DNA from: an uncultured Opitutia bacterium | GTDB taxonomy: Bacteria > Verrucomicrobiota > Verrucomicrobiia > Opitutales > Opitutaceae | DNA: 36,178 nucleotides | NCBI GenBank assembly: GCA_903830425.1 | Contig: CAIKTR010000090.1 | Span: 1 to 36,178, forward strand | Direction: 5' to 3' | Shown: one piece after another, positions 10,831 to 19,032 of the stretch | How positions within the stretch are numbered: position 1 is the first letter of the stretch | Layout: every line of letters begins with the position of its first letter | Program-made: the position numbers and the translations under genes | The notes under the pieces: model-generated | Told to the model about the DNA's origin: nothing | The model's database searches: none | The model's input: the letters and a program-made list of their open reading frames with translations, nothing else

Positions 10831-10842
10831 AATTCTAGAATT
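10831..10842. promoter_or_regulatory. perfect 12-bp AT-rich palindrome in the yraN / secretion-ATPase divergent gap
   Basis: AATTCTAGAATT is an exact palindrome, 25 bases upstream of the secretion-ATPase ATG and strikingly AT-rich for this genome. It contains TAGAAT (10836-10841), a possible -10 element for the plus-strand gene, though no convincing -35 sits at the right distance. On the opposite strand its edge overlaps TTGTCA, a possible -35 for yraN. It may be an operator or simply overlapping promoter elements. Confidence 0.35.
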
Positions 10843-10867
10843 CAGTTCAGACGCCTCCCCGTCCACC

Positions 10868-13048
10868 ATGGCCTCCCCCAATATTACCGGCACGCTCCGG
10901 CGTTCGCTGCTAATCAAGATCATCTCCAAGGCCGCGCCCAGCCGCGAGGACGTCAACTCCGTCATCGAACTGACCGCCTCCAAGGTGGTCGAGGCCCTGC
11001 AGGCCCAGTCGATGACCTTCTACCTCGTCGAGGGCAACGAGATCACCTTCAAGAATGTCTACTACTCCCCGACCCTGTGGGTGCAGAACCCGGAGCTGGA
11101 GGAAAAGCTTCGCGAGAGTTCCACCAAGCTCCTGGCGCTCCGGCTCCCGCTCGGCACCGGCGTGGTCGGCAAGGTCATCACCAGCGGCGAGCCCTCCTTC
11201 TACCGCAGTTCCGACAGCCAGGCGCCGTTCATGGCCTCCATGGCCAAGACCACCGGCTTCGACGTCCGCTCGATGCTCACGGTGCCGCTCAAGACGAACA
11301 CCGTCATCGGCGCCATCCAGGTCCTGAACAAGGAACTGGCCGCCGGCACGGACGGCGAGTTCACCGACAAGGACCTGCTGGTTCTCAAGGAAGTCGCCGA
11401 ATACTCGGCCGCGCTGCTCCAGCGCATGCTCGACCCCAAGTCCCAGCTCAGCGCCGACGACACCGCCAAGTTCATCGCCAAGCTGACCGACCTGCCCCTC
11501 GTCACCAAGATCGAGGAGGTCGAGGCCGACGAGAAGCTCCTGACCACCACCGGCGACGCGATCATCCGGCGGGAGGGCATCTTCCCCTACAAGTTCTGTG
11601 GCGAAAAGGCCGTGGCGGTGCTCATGACCAACCCGCTTGACTACGCCAAGCGCGAGGCGTTTTCCCAGGCCACCGAGCTGGGCATCGAGGAGGTGCGGGT
11701 CGTTTCCGCCACGCTTTTTGAGGCGCTGATCAAGAAGTTCTTCAAGGAAAGCAAGGCCGGCCCGGAAAACGTGGACGTCGGCACCGCGATGGAGGCGATC
11801 AGCACCGCCTTCAGCGTCGACGATGCCGCGGTGGAGATGAGCGCGGCCGACATGGAGAGCGAGGACTCGGCCCCGATCATCCAGATGGTCAACCGCATCA
11901 TCGAGGACGCCTACATGCAGGGGGCCTCGGACATCCATGTGGAGCCGCAGGAAAAGGACCTGCTCATCCGCTACCGCATCGACGGCCTGTGCCAGGAAAA
12001 GCTCCGCCTGCCCAAGCAGTCGGCTAATGCCCTGGTCACCCGCCTGAAGATCATGTGCAACCTGGACATCTCGGAGCGCCGGTTGCCCCAGGACGGACGC
12101 ATTGTCTTCAAGCGCTACACCAAGAAGAACATCGACATCGATCTGCGCGTCGCCACCGGTCCGATGAAGGACGGCGAGAAGGTGGTCATGCGTATTCTCG
12201 ACAAGCAGAAATCCACGCTGCCGCTGCCGATGCTGGGCTTTTCCGACGAGAACCTGGCCCGTTACCGCGAGTGCATCCGCCAGCCCTACGGCATGATCCT
12301 GCACTGCGGTCCCACCGGGTCCGGCAAGTCGATGACCCTCTATTCCGCGCTCGGCGAGGTGAACACCCCCGACGTCAACATCCAGACGGCGGAGGACCCG
12401 ATTGAGTACACTCTGGCCGGCATCAACCAGATGCAGATGAGCCGGGCCATCGGGCTGACCTTTGCCCGGGCGCTGCGCTGCTACCTCCGGATGGACCCCG
12501 ACATCATTCTGGTGGGTGAGATCCGCGACGAGGAAACCGCCGGCATCGCGGTCGAGGCCGCGCTGACGGGGCATCTGCTCGTCTCCACCCTGCACACCAA
12601 CGACGCACCCTCCACCATCGCCCGCATCGGGGAAATGGGGGTCGAGCCGTTCAACATTTCCGCCTCCCTGGTGTGTGTCTGCGCCCAGCGCCTCCTCCGG
12701 CGCGTCTGCAAGGGCTGCAAGGTCGCCTACGAGCCGACCGGCCGGGAAAAGGACATCATCGAGAAGGCCATCGGCTGGAGCGGCCAGGTGTTCAAGGCCA
12801 ACCCGAACGGCTGCCCCACCTGCGGCGGCAGCGGCTACAAGGGCCGCGTCGGCATTCACGAGCTGATGGTCAACAGCGAGCAGCTCACCGAGGCGATCAA
12901 CAAGGAGGTCGAGGTCGCCGGGCTCAAGCGCATCGCGATGAAAAACGGGATGAAGACCCTGCACCAGGACTCGATGCTCAAGGTCAAGATGGGCCTCACC
13001 ACCGTCGAGGAAGCCCTCGGCAACGTCCCGCCCGACCTGATCCTGTAA
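10868..13048 (+). CDS. GspE/PilB-type secretion ATPase with N-terminal GAF domain
   Basis: The protein has 726 residues from the ATG at 10868. Residues about 20-190 look like a GAF domain (VVEALQAQSMTFYLVEG, later LGTGVVGKVITSGEP, then SMLTVPLKTNTVIGAIQVLN). A GspE N-domain-like block follows (about 200-300). The ATPase core starts near 350 with ASDIHVEPQ and has Walker A GPTGSGKS (about 480), an Asp box EDPIEYTL, Walker B ILVGEIRDEE and a His box STLHTNDAPS. A zinc tetracysteine is present (CKGC near 614, CPTC near 648). The family powers type IV pilus or type II secretion pseudopilus assembly from the inner face of the membrane. The GAF domain is an uncommon addition and suggests ligand control. 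No pilin, PilC or secretin gene is nearby, so it acts with genes elsewhere. Open frame extends upstream to 10640 but overlaps yraN and is not family-like. Confidence 0.92.
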   Translation: MASPNITGTLRRSLLIKIISKAAPSREDVNSVIELTASKVVEALQAQSMTFYLVEGNEITFKNVYYSPTLWVQNPELEEKLRESSTKLLALRLPLGTGVVGKVITSGEPSFYRSSDSQAPFMASMAKTTGFDVRSMLTVPLKTNTVIGAIQVLNKELAAGTDGEFTDKDLLVLKEVAEYSAALLQRMLDPKSQLSADDTAKFIAKLTDLPLVTKIEEVEADEKLLTTTGDAIIRREGIFPYKFCGEKAVAVLMTNPLDYAKREAFSQATELGIEEVRVVSATLFEALIKKFFKESKAGPENVDVGTAMEAISTAFSVDDAAVEMSAADMESEDSAPIIQMVNRIIEDAYMQGASDIHVEPQEKDLLIRYRIDGLCQEKLRLPKQSANALVTRLKIMCNLDISERRLPQDGRIVFKRYTKKNIDIDLRVATGPMKDGEKVVMRILDKQKSTLPLPMLGFSDENLARYRECIRQPYGMILHCGPTGSGKSMTLYSALGEVNTPDVNIQTAEDPIEYTLAGINQMQMSRAIGLTFARALRCYLRMDPDIILVGEIRDEETAGIAVEAALTGHLLVSTLHTNDAPSTIARIGEMGVEPFNISASLVCVCAQRLLRRVCKGCKVAYEPTGREKDIIEKAIGWSGQVFKANPNGCPTCGGSGYKGRVGIHELMVNSEQLTEAINKEVEVAGLKRIAMKNGMKTLHQDSMLKVKMGLTTVEEALGNVPPDLIL

Positions 13049-13168
13049 CGCCGGCAGCCCGCCGGGCGCCCGACCTCCGCGGCGACGCAGGCCCGCCCCG
13101 GAACCGGCGGCGCGCGCGTCCCGACGCTTCCGTCCGGCCGCTCCCCGCCCCTAGCCGCGGCCGCCGGC

Positions 13169-16100
13169 TTACGCGCCGGCCGGCTTGGCGCCCGCGACCG
13201 ACTCCGCCAGATTCGGTGCGTGGGCCTCGGGTTCGCCCCGCTCATGGTTGAAGCGCATCGAGACCGTCTTCGAGACGCCGCGCTCCTCCATGGTCACGCC
13301 GTAGATCGCGCTGGCCGCCGAGACGGTGCGCTTGTTGTGCGTGATGATGATGAACTGGGACTCGCCGATGAACTTCTTCAGCAGGTCGGTGAACCGGCCG
13401 ATGTTGGATTCATCCAGCGGCGCGTCCAACTCGTCGAGCAGGCAGAAGGGCGACGGCTTCACCATGTAGAGCGCAAAGAGCAGCGCGACCGCCGTGAGGG
13501 TCTTCTGTCCGCCGGAGAGGAGCGAGATGCTCTTGAGCTTGGTGCCGGGCGGCTGCGCGACGATCTCGATGCCGCTCTCCAGGATGTCCTCCGCCTGGAT
13601 GAGCTCGAGCGCCGCCCGCCCGCCGCCGAACAGGGTCTCAAACGTGTAGGCGAAGTTCTTCTGGATCTGCCCGAACGTCACCTCGAACTGCCGCTGCGAC
13701 GTCACGTTGATCTCGTCGATCGCCTGCAGCAGCTCGGTCTTGGCGGTCGTCAGGTCGCTGCACTGCGTGGTGAGAAAGTCGTGCCGCTGCTTCAGCTCGG
13801 CATATTCCTCGATCGCGACCAGATTGACCGGGCCCATGCTGTTGAGGCGGGTCCGCAGGGCATCCGCCTCGACCTTGACCTCGTCCCAGTTGGTCGCGTC
13901 CAGCGCCGCCAGGTCCTCCGCGGTCGCCTCCCCGCGGTCCTTGCTCTTTTTCCGGCGCCCGACCTTGGGCTTGGCCTCCGCCGCGGCCGCCGCGTCGCCG
14001 CTGGCCTCGCCGGCCGGGGTCTCCTCCTCCTCCTCGAGGTCGAGGGGCTTGATCCCCTCGGGTTCGCCGTCGGCCTGCCAGAGCAGCTGCCGCCAGTCGA
14101 GGGTCGCCATGTCGGCCTGGAACTCGCGGGTGACCTCCTCCGCCAGAAATTGCGCCCGCTGCCGGGTCTCCGCGAGCTTCACCTCGTGGGTGCTGAGCTC
14201 GTCGTGCGCCGCCTCGGACTGGGCGTGCAGCGTGCTCTGCGCCGCCTCCAGCGCGGTGATCTCGCGCTCGATGGCCACCAGCTCGACGCGCACCTGTTCC
14301 ACCTGCTCCTGGGCCACGCCGAGGGTCTCGCCGAGTTGCGCGCCCCGGGCGCGCTGGGCCACCGACTCGCGGCCCAGTTCCTCGGTCTGCGCGCCCCAGG
14401 TCTCGATCTCCTGCTGGCGCTGCACCAGCAGGTCATCCAGCTGGATGCGGCGCTTTTCCATCTCCGTCAGGCCGCGGTCCAAAACTTCCACCTTCTGCCG
14501 GCGCTCGGCCAGCTCGAGCCGGGCCTGCGCCAGCGACTCGCGCTTCACGTCGCGGTCCGTGCGAATCTCCCCCAGCCGGGTCTCCAGCGCGCTGATGGTG
14601 GCGCGCTGGCCCGTGGCGGCGGCATCGGCCGTCGCCAGGCCGGCCTGCGCCTTCTCCCACCGGGCATGCGCCTCGTTGCGGGTCTGCTCCAGCGCGGCCA
14701 GCTCGGCCTCCATGCGGCGAAGGCGGTTGCCCACCTCCTCCTGTACCCGCTGCGCGCCCCGCTGCTCCGCCTGCACCGCCGCCACGGTCTGCGTCACGGC
14801 CAGCACGTCCGCCCGGCGCTGTTCCAAGGTCTGCTCGGCGGCGGCCAGCCTCGCGCTGAGCGCGTCGATCTGCGCCTTCTGCGCGTCGTGCAGCTGCTGG
14901 TCGTCGGCGAGCGCGCGCGCCGTCTCGCGCAGGTCGATCTCCCGCTGGACGATGCTGTTCGCCGACTTGCGGCTGCTGTGGTGCCCGCCGTACACCAGCC
15001 CGCGCCGGTCGACGAGGTCGCCCTTGCGGGTCGCCACGGCCAGAAAGCCGAACTCCGGGTGGGCCTTCCAGTACTCGAGGAAGGCGCCGAGGTCGTCGGC
15101 AATAAAGCACTCGCTGAGCACGCCCGCCGCCGGATGGGCGGGATCGGCGTCGCTCAGGGCCACGGTCGCGGGGACCAGGCCGGCGGGCAGCTCGGCCCGG
15201 GGATCCAGGCGGCTGCCGCACTCCGCAATCCGCAGGACCGCGGAGCCAATCTGCTCCTGCTCGAGCTGGGCGAGGATGCGCTGCGCGGTCGCCAGGTCGC
15301 TGACGCTGATCGCCTCGGCGGCCGAGCCGAGGATCGCCTCGACGGCCTTGCCGAACTCCGGCTTCACCTCGAGGCCGTGCGTGATGGGGGTGGCCTTGGC
15401 CCCGGCCAGCGCGGCGTCGAGCCGGCCCTGCAGCACCGCCTTGGCGCCCTCGCCGAAGCCTTCCCACTTCTCCTGCAGCTGCTGAAGCAGCCGGTAGCGG
15501 GCCGTGCGCTGCGCCAGCTGGCGGTCGATCTCCTGCAGCTTGCGCTGGGACTCGCGAAATTCACGCGTCAGGTCGGTGATGACCTGCTGGGCGGCGACCG
15601 CCTCGTTGTGGGTCCGGGACTTGTCGGCCAGCGCCGCCTCGACCCGGGCGGCCAGCTCGATGGCGGCCTGCCCGGCGGCCGCATGCTGCGCCCGCACCTG
15701 CCCGCTCTCCTGGGCCACGGCGTCGTGGCGGAGCACGCTCGTCTTCTGGTCCACCTCGTAGCCGGAGCAGTCGGTGCGCAGCCGCGCGACCGTGCTCTCG
15801 AGCTGGAGGAGCTCAAACTTGGCCTGCTGCAGCGACTGCTCGAGCTTGCTCAGCTCGCCGTCGGCGATCACCAGCTCCCGGTTGCGCTGCTGGAACACCG
15901 CGTCGCTGCTGCCGAGCAGGCCGAGCTGCATCTGCTTGTCCTGCGCGCCGGTGTCGACCTGGGCGGACACCTCGCGCAGCTGCATTTCGATCTCCCCGAG
16001 ATTGTCCCGCGACGAGCTGAGCCGGTCCTCGAGCCCGGCGCGCCGGATCTGCGCGAGGTTGGCCTGGTTCTCCGCGGCCTCCTTCTGCGAGCGCAGGTCG

Positions 16101-16972
16101 AACACGGCCTGCTGCGCATCCTGCACGCGCTGGTTGAGCCGGCCGCGGCCGGCCTTCTTTTCCTCGAGGTCGCCCTGCTGGGCCTCGAGTCCGGTGCGGC
16201 GGGCGTCGGCCTCCGCGCGCAGCGCGGTGACCTTGGACTCCAGCGCGGCGAGGGTGGCCGCCAGCTGGGCGTGCTGGTGGCTGCTCCAGGCCAGGCTGAG
16301 GTGGCGGAGGCGGAAGCTGAGGCGCTTGAAGCGCATGGCCTTGGCGGCCTGCCGGCGCAGGCTGCCGATCTGGCGGGAGACCTCGGCGACCACGTCGGCG
16401 ACGCGCGCGAGGTTCTGCTCGGTCAGCGCCAGCTTGTTCATCGCCTCGCGGCGGGCCGACTTGTACTTCGTGATGCCGGCCGCCTCCTCGAACACCGCGC
16501 GGCGTTCCTCCGGCTTGGAGGAGAGGATCTGGTCGATCTGCCCCTGCGCCATGATCGAGTAGCTGGTCCGGCCCACGCCGGTGTCCATGAAAAGCTTCTG
16601 GATGTCCTTCAGCCGGCAGACCTGGCCGTTGAAGGCGTACTCGCTCTGGCCGTCGCGGTGCACGCGGCGCGTGATCTCGATCTCGTGGAACTCGCTGCCG
16701 AGCTGCTTCTCGCACTCGGTCAGGAGCAGCGAGACCTCGCAGAGCTGGGCGGCCTTGCGGGTGTCGGCCCCCTCGAAAATGATGTCCTGCATCTTGCCGC
16801 CGCGCAGGGCCTTCGCGCTCTGTTCGCCCAGCACCCAGCGGATGGCGTCGGCGATGTTCGACTTGCCGCAGCCGTTCGGGCCGACGACGGCGGTCACCCC
16901 CGGTTCAAAACGAAGCGTGGTGGCATCGGCGAAGGACTTGAAGCCGTGCAGTTTTAGCGCCTTGAGATACAT
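13169..16972 (-). CDS. smc: chromosome segregation protein SMC
   Basis: This 1267-residue SMC ATPase dimerises, binds ScpA/ScpB and organises the chromosome. The N-terminal head has Walker A GPNGCGKSN (31-39) and the family sequence IRWVLGEQSAKALRGGKM. Coiled coil follows to about 500, then a hinge (about 505-650), the return coil, and a C-terminal head with SLLSGGQKTLTAVAL and Walker B CLLDELDAPLDESN (about 1145-1190). The conserved MGPVNLVAIEEY motif is near 1045. Just before it lies a low-complexity insertion (about 973-1025) with a run of five glutamates and a lysine/arginine-rich patch. This partly explains why the protein is longer than the usual 1150-1190 residues. It converges with the GAF-ATPase gene across 120 bases of GC-rich DNA with no clear terminator. 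Upstream, TTGACC (17025-17030) is a possible -35 without a good -10. Confidence 0.97.
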   Translation of the reverse strand: MYLKALKLHGFKSFADATTLRFEPGVTAVVGPNGCGKSNIADAIRWVLGEQSAKALRGGKMQDIIFEGADTRKAAQLCEVSLLLTECEKQLGSEFHEIEITRRVHRDGQSEYAFNGQVCRLKDIQKLFMDTGVGRTSYSIMAQGQIDQILSSKPEERRAVFEEAAGITKYKSARREAMNKLALTEQNLARVADVVAEVSRQIGSLRRQAAKAMRFKRLSFRLRHLSLAWSSHQHAQLAATLAALESKVTALRAEADARRTGLEAQQGDLEEKKAGRGRLNQRVQDAQQAVFDLRSQKEAAENQANLAQIRRAGLEDRLSSSRDNLGEIEMQLREVSAQVDTGAQDKQMQLGLLGSSDAVFQQRNRELVIADGELSKLEQSLQQAKFELLQLESTVARLRTDCSGYEVDQKTSVLRHDAVAQESGQVRAQHAAAGQAAIELAARVEAALADKSRTHNEAVAAQQVITDLTREFRESQRKLQEIDRQLAQRTARYRLLQQLQEKWEGFGEGAKAVLQGRLDAALAGAKATPITHGLEVKPEFGKAVEAILGSAAEAISVSDLATAQRILAQLEQEQIGSAVLRIAECGSRLDPRAELPAGLVPATVALSDADPAHPAAGVLSECFIADDLGAFLEYWKAHPEFGFLAVATRKGDLVDRRGLVYGGHHSSRKSANSIVQREIDLRETARALADDQQLHDAQKAQIDALSARLAAAEQTLEQRRADVLAVTQTVAAVQAEQRGAQRVQEEVGNRLRRMEAELAALEQTRNEAHARWEKAQAGLATADAAATGQRATISALETRLGEIRTDRDVKRESLAQARLELAERRQKVEVLDRGLTEMEKRRIQLDDLLVQRQQEIETWGAQTEELGRESVAQRARGAQLGETLGVAQEQVEQVRVELVAIEREITALEAAQSTLHAQSEAAHDELSTHEVKLAETRQRAQFLAEEVTREFQADMATLDWRQLLWQADGEPEGIKPLDLEEEEETPAGEASGDAAAAAEAKPKVGRRKKSKDRGEATAEDLAALDATNWDEVKVEADALRTRLNSMGPVNLVAIEEYAELKQRHDFLTTQCSDLTTAKTELLQAIDEINVTSQRQFEVTFGQIQKNFAYTFETLFGGGRAALELIQAEDILESGIEIVAQPPGTKLKSISLLSGGQKTLTAVALLFALYMVKPSPFCLLDELDAPLDESNIGRFTDLLKKFIGESQFIIITHNKRTVSAASAIYGVTMEERGVSKTVSMRFNHERGEPEAHAPNLAESVAGAKPAGA

Positions 16973-17072
16973 GAAAGCGGAGAGTGTGAGCGGGCGGCGC
17001 GAGCGCGGGCAAACGGAAAGTGACGGTCAAATTTTCGCTCGCCAACCGCCCCCGCCGCGTCCACCCGGCGGC

Positions 17073-17531
17073 TCAGTCCGGGGTCAGCCGCTTGCCCAGG
17101 CTGGCCAGATCCTCGACGGCGAAGCCGAGCCGGGTGTAAAAGCCCAGCACGGCGGCGTTGCTCGTGCGGACCTGGAGGTTGAGCTTCGCGCAGCCGACCG
17201 CCCGCATCAGGCGTTCGGCCTCGGCCAGCAGCGCCCGGCCGTGCCCGCCGCGCTGGTGCCCCGGCGCGACGGCCAGGAAATTGACCCAGGCCCGGTGCCC
17301 CTCGTAGCCCAGCATGCACGTCGCCACCACCCGGCCGCCCAGCTCCCCGACCAGGAACCACTCGGGGTTCACCTGGAGCTTCCGGGCAATGTCCTTCCGC
17401 GGATCACTCCAGCGCAGCAGGCCGCATTCGCGCCACAGGGCGATCACCGCCGCCTCATCCCCCGGCTGATAGGGTCGGATCGCCAGGGCCGGCGGCCGCC
17501 GGCCCGGTGCCTTCCCCGGCGGCGGGCTCAC
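17073..17531 (-). CDS. GNAT family N-acetyltransferase (YpeA-like), GTG start
   Basis: The GNAT-fold protein has 152 residues. The core runs from LAIRPYQPGDEAAVIALWREC to the C-terminal NAAVLGFYTRLGF, which is the usual acetyl-CoA fold ending. The acetyl-CoA pyrophosphate loop is HQRGGHGRALLAEAE, fitting Q/RxxGxG/A, preceded by strand VNFLAVAPG. There is no ATG between the fold and the upstream gene. The GTG at 17531 overlaps the TGA of the FAD oxidase in a GTGA arrangement, so translational coupling decides the start. The acceptor substrate is unknown; YpeA-type proteins lack a firmly assigned one. A small GCCGC/GCGGC stem just after the stop could end the transcript. The family call is secure, the specificity is not. 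Confidence 0.85.
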   Translation of the reverse strand: MSPPPGKAPGRRPPALAIRPYQPGDEAAVIALWRECGLLRWSDPRKDIARKLQVNPEWFLVGELGGRVVATCMLGYEGHRAWVNFLAVAPGHQRGGHGRALLAEAERLMRAVGCAKLNLQVRTSNAAVLGFYTRLGFAVEDLASLGKRLTPD

Positions 17532-18964
17532 TTGTGATCCCACGGCAGGTGGAGCGTGATCCGGGGATACTTCCAGATCCGCACGGGCGCGAACATCTTG
17601 CCGGGGTTCAGGATGCCCCGGGGATCCAGCGCGTCCTTCACCGCGCGCATGGCCTTGATCTGGGCCGGGCGGTGCTGCACGCGGAGGAACGGCGTCTTGG
17701 CCAGCCCGATGCCGTGCTCCCCGGAAATCGCCCCCCCCAGCCGGACGACCGTGTGCATCAGCTCCGTCAGCGCGGCCTCGGCCCGCCGCGTTTCCGCCCG
17801 GTCGGCGCGGTGATAAAGGATGTTCACGTGGAGGTTGCCGTCGGCGAGGTGGCCGAAGGTCGGGATCGGCAGCCCGGAGCGCCGCTTCAGGCCGGTCAGG
17901 TACCGGATGAATTTGAGGTACTGGCTCATCGGCACCACGATGTCCTCGTTGAGCTTGGCGTCGCCCAGCTCGAACATCGCGCCCGAGCACTGGCGGCGGA
18001 CCGCCCAGAGCTGCTCGGCCTCGACCCGGCTGCGCGTGGCCCGGTGGGCCGTGGCCTGCTCCCGGGCCCAGGCCAGCACCACCGCCTGCTGCTCGCGCAC
18101 CTCGGCGACGCTGCCCGCCAGTTCCAGCAGGATCACCGGGCGCCCCGCCTGCCCCGGGAACACGCTCGTCTGGGTGGCGCGCTCCGCGCACGTCACGCTT
18201 TCCCGGTCGAGAAACTCGCAGATCGCCGGCTGCACCCGCTGCCGGAAAAGCGCCAGCGCGGCCCGCAGCGCCGCCGCCTCGTCGCGGAACGACGTGAGCA
18301 GCGTCCACCGGGCCGCCGGCTGCGGGATGAGCTTGAGCACCGCGCCCGTGACGATCCCCAGCATGCCCTCGCTCCCGATCCACAGGTCGCGCAGGTTGAA
18401 GCCCGCGGCAAATTTCTTGGTCGCCGTCCCCCACTCCACGTACTCGCCGGAGGCCAGAAACCCGCTCAGCGCCAGCACGTAGTCCCGCGTCACGCCATAC
18501 TTGCCGCCGTGCATGCCGCCGGCGTTGCAGGCGATGTTGCCGCCGATGGTGCAGTATTCCTTCGAGGACGGGTCGGGCGGGTAAAACCAGCCCTGGGCCG
18601 CGGCCGCGCGCTGGATGGCGCCGACCGTCGCGCCCGCCTGGACGTGCGCCAGGCCGGCCTCGGGGTCGAGGCGGATGCGGTTGAGGGCCAGCATGTCGAG
18701 GACCCAGCCGCCGCGCACCGGCGCCGCCGAGCCCATCAGGGTGGTGCCGCGGCCGCGCACGGTCACGGGCACGCGGTGGCGGTGCGCCAGCCCGAGCATC
18801 ACGCCGATGTCGGCCACCCGCCGCGGCTTGATCACGGCGACCGGGAGGAACGAGATCTTGCTGCTGTCGAAGGAGGCGGCGAAACACGCCGCGGGGTCGG
18901 TCCGCACGACCCGGGCCCCGAGCCGGCGCTGGAGTTGCTGGGTGGCGGAGCGGTAGGACGGCAT
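17528..18964 (-). CDS. FAD-binding oxidase, GlcD / D-lactate dehydrogenase type
   Basis: The protein has 478 residues. The N-terminal FAD_binding_4 (PCMH) domain (about 38-215) shows VTVRGRGTTLMGSAAP, the flavin-contacting region PPDPSSKEYCTIGGN and NAGGMHGGKYG. The C-terminal FAD-oxidase_C domain has the metal/substrate motif FGHLADGNLHVNI and SGEHGIGLAKTPFL. These fit 2-hydroxyacid oxidoreductases such as GlcD (glycolate) or D-lactate dehydrogenase. There is no Fe-S domain and no glcE/glcF neighbour, so a full glycolate oxidase complex is not encoded here and the substrate is open. It overlaps the GNAT gene by 4 bases and lies 68 bases downstream of the Aas-like gene. No signal peptide; probably cytoplasmic or membrane-associated. 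Confidence 0.88.
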   Translation of the reverse strand: MPSYRSATQQLQRRLGARVVRTDPAACFAASFDSSKISFLPVAVIKPRRVADIGVMLGLAHRHRVPVTVRGRGTTLMGSAAPVRGGWVLDMLALNRIRLDPEAGLAHVQAGATVGAIQRAAAAQGWFYPPDPSSKEYCTIGGNIACNAGGMHGGKYGVTRDYVLALSGFLASGEYVEWGTATKKFAAGFNLRDLWIGSEGMLGIVTGAVLKLIPQPAARWTLLTSFRDEAAALRAALALFRQRVQPAICEFLDRESVTCAERATQTSVFPGQAGRPVILLELAGSVAEVREQQAVVLAWAREQATAHRATRSRVEAEQLWAVRRQCSGAMFELGDAKLNEDIVVPMSQYLKFIRYLTGLKRRSGLPIPTFGHLADGNLHVNILYHRADRAETRRAEAALTELMHTVVRLGGAISGEHGIGLAKTPFLRVQHRPAQIKAMRAVKDALDPRGILNPGKMFAPVRIWKYPRITLHLPWDHK

Positions 18965-19010
18965 GGCAGCCCCACGTCAGCCGAGCCCCGGCCCCGCTTC
19001 AATCCGATAA

Positions 19011-19031
19011 CGCGGGCGCCGGCACCCCGCG
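19011..19031 (-). terminator. possible hairpin after the aas-like gene
   Basis: Immediately after the aas-like stop, CGCGGG (19011-19016) and CCCGCG (19026-19031) form a 6-bp GC stem with a 9-base loop. On the minus strand it is followed by TTATC rather than a true T run. It may weaken read-through between the aas-like gene and the FAD oxidase gene, but in such GC-rich DNA a stem this short can arise by chance. Confidence 0.25.
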
Positions 19032-19032
19032 C

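Noticed and set aside
10640-10867. Upstream extension of the secretion ATPase to an earlier start
   Set aside because: The extra 76 residues overlap yraN on the other strand, are Arg/Ser/Pro-rich and do not fit the GAF domain start; the ATG at 10868 is better.
13049-13168. Convergent gap after the secretion ATPase and smc genes, examined for a bidirectional terminator or small RNA
   Set aside because: It contains several short GC inverted repeats but none with a long stem or T run, and no open frame or structure I could support.
13220-16957. Plus-strand open frame of about 1245 codons opposite smc
   Set aside because: It is a shadow of the SMC gene, a Leu/Arg/Gly-rich low-complexity translation with no recognisable motif. 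SMC on the minus strand has every expected motif.
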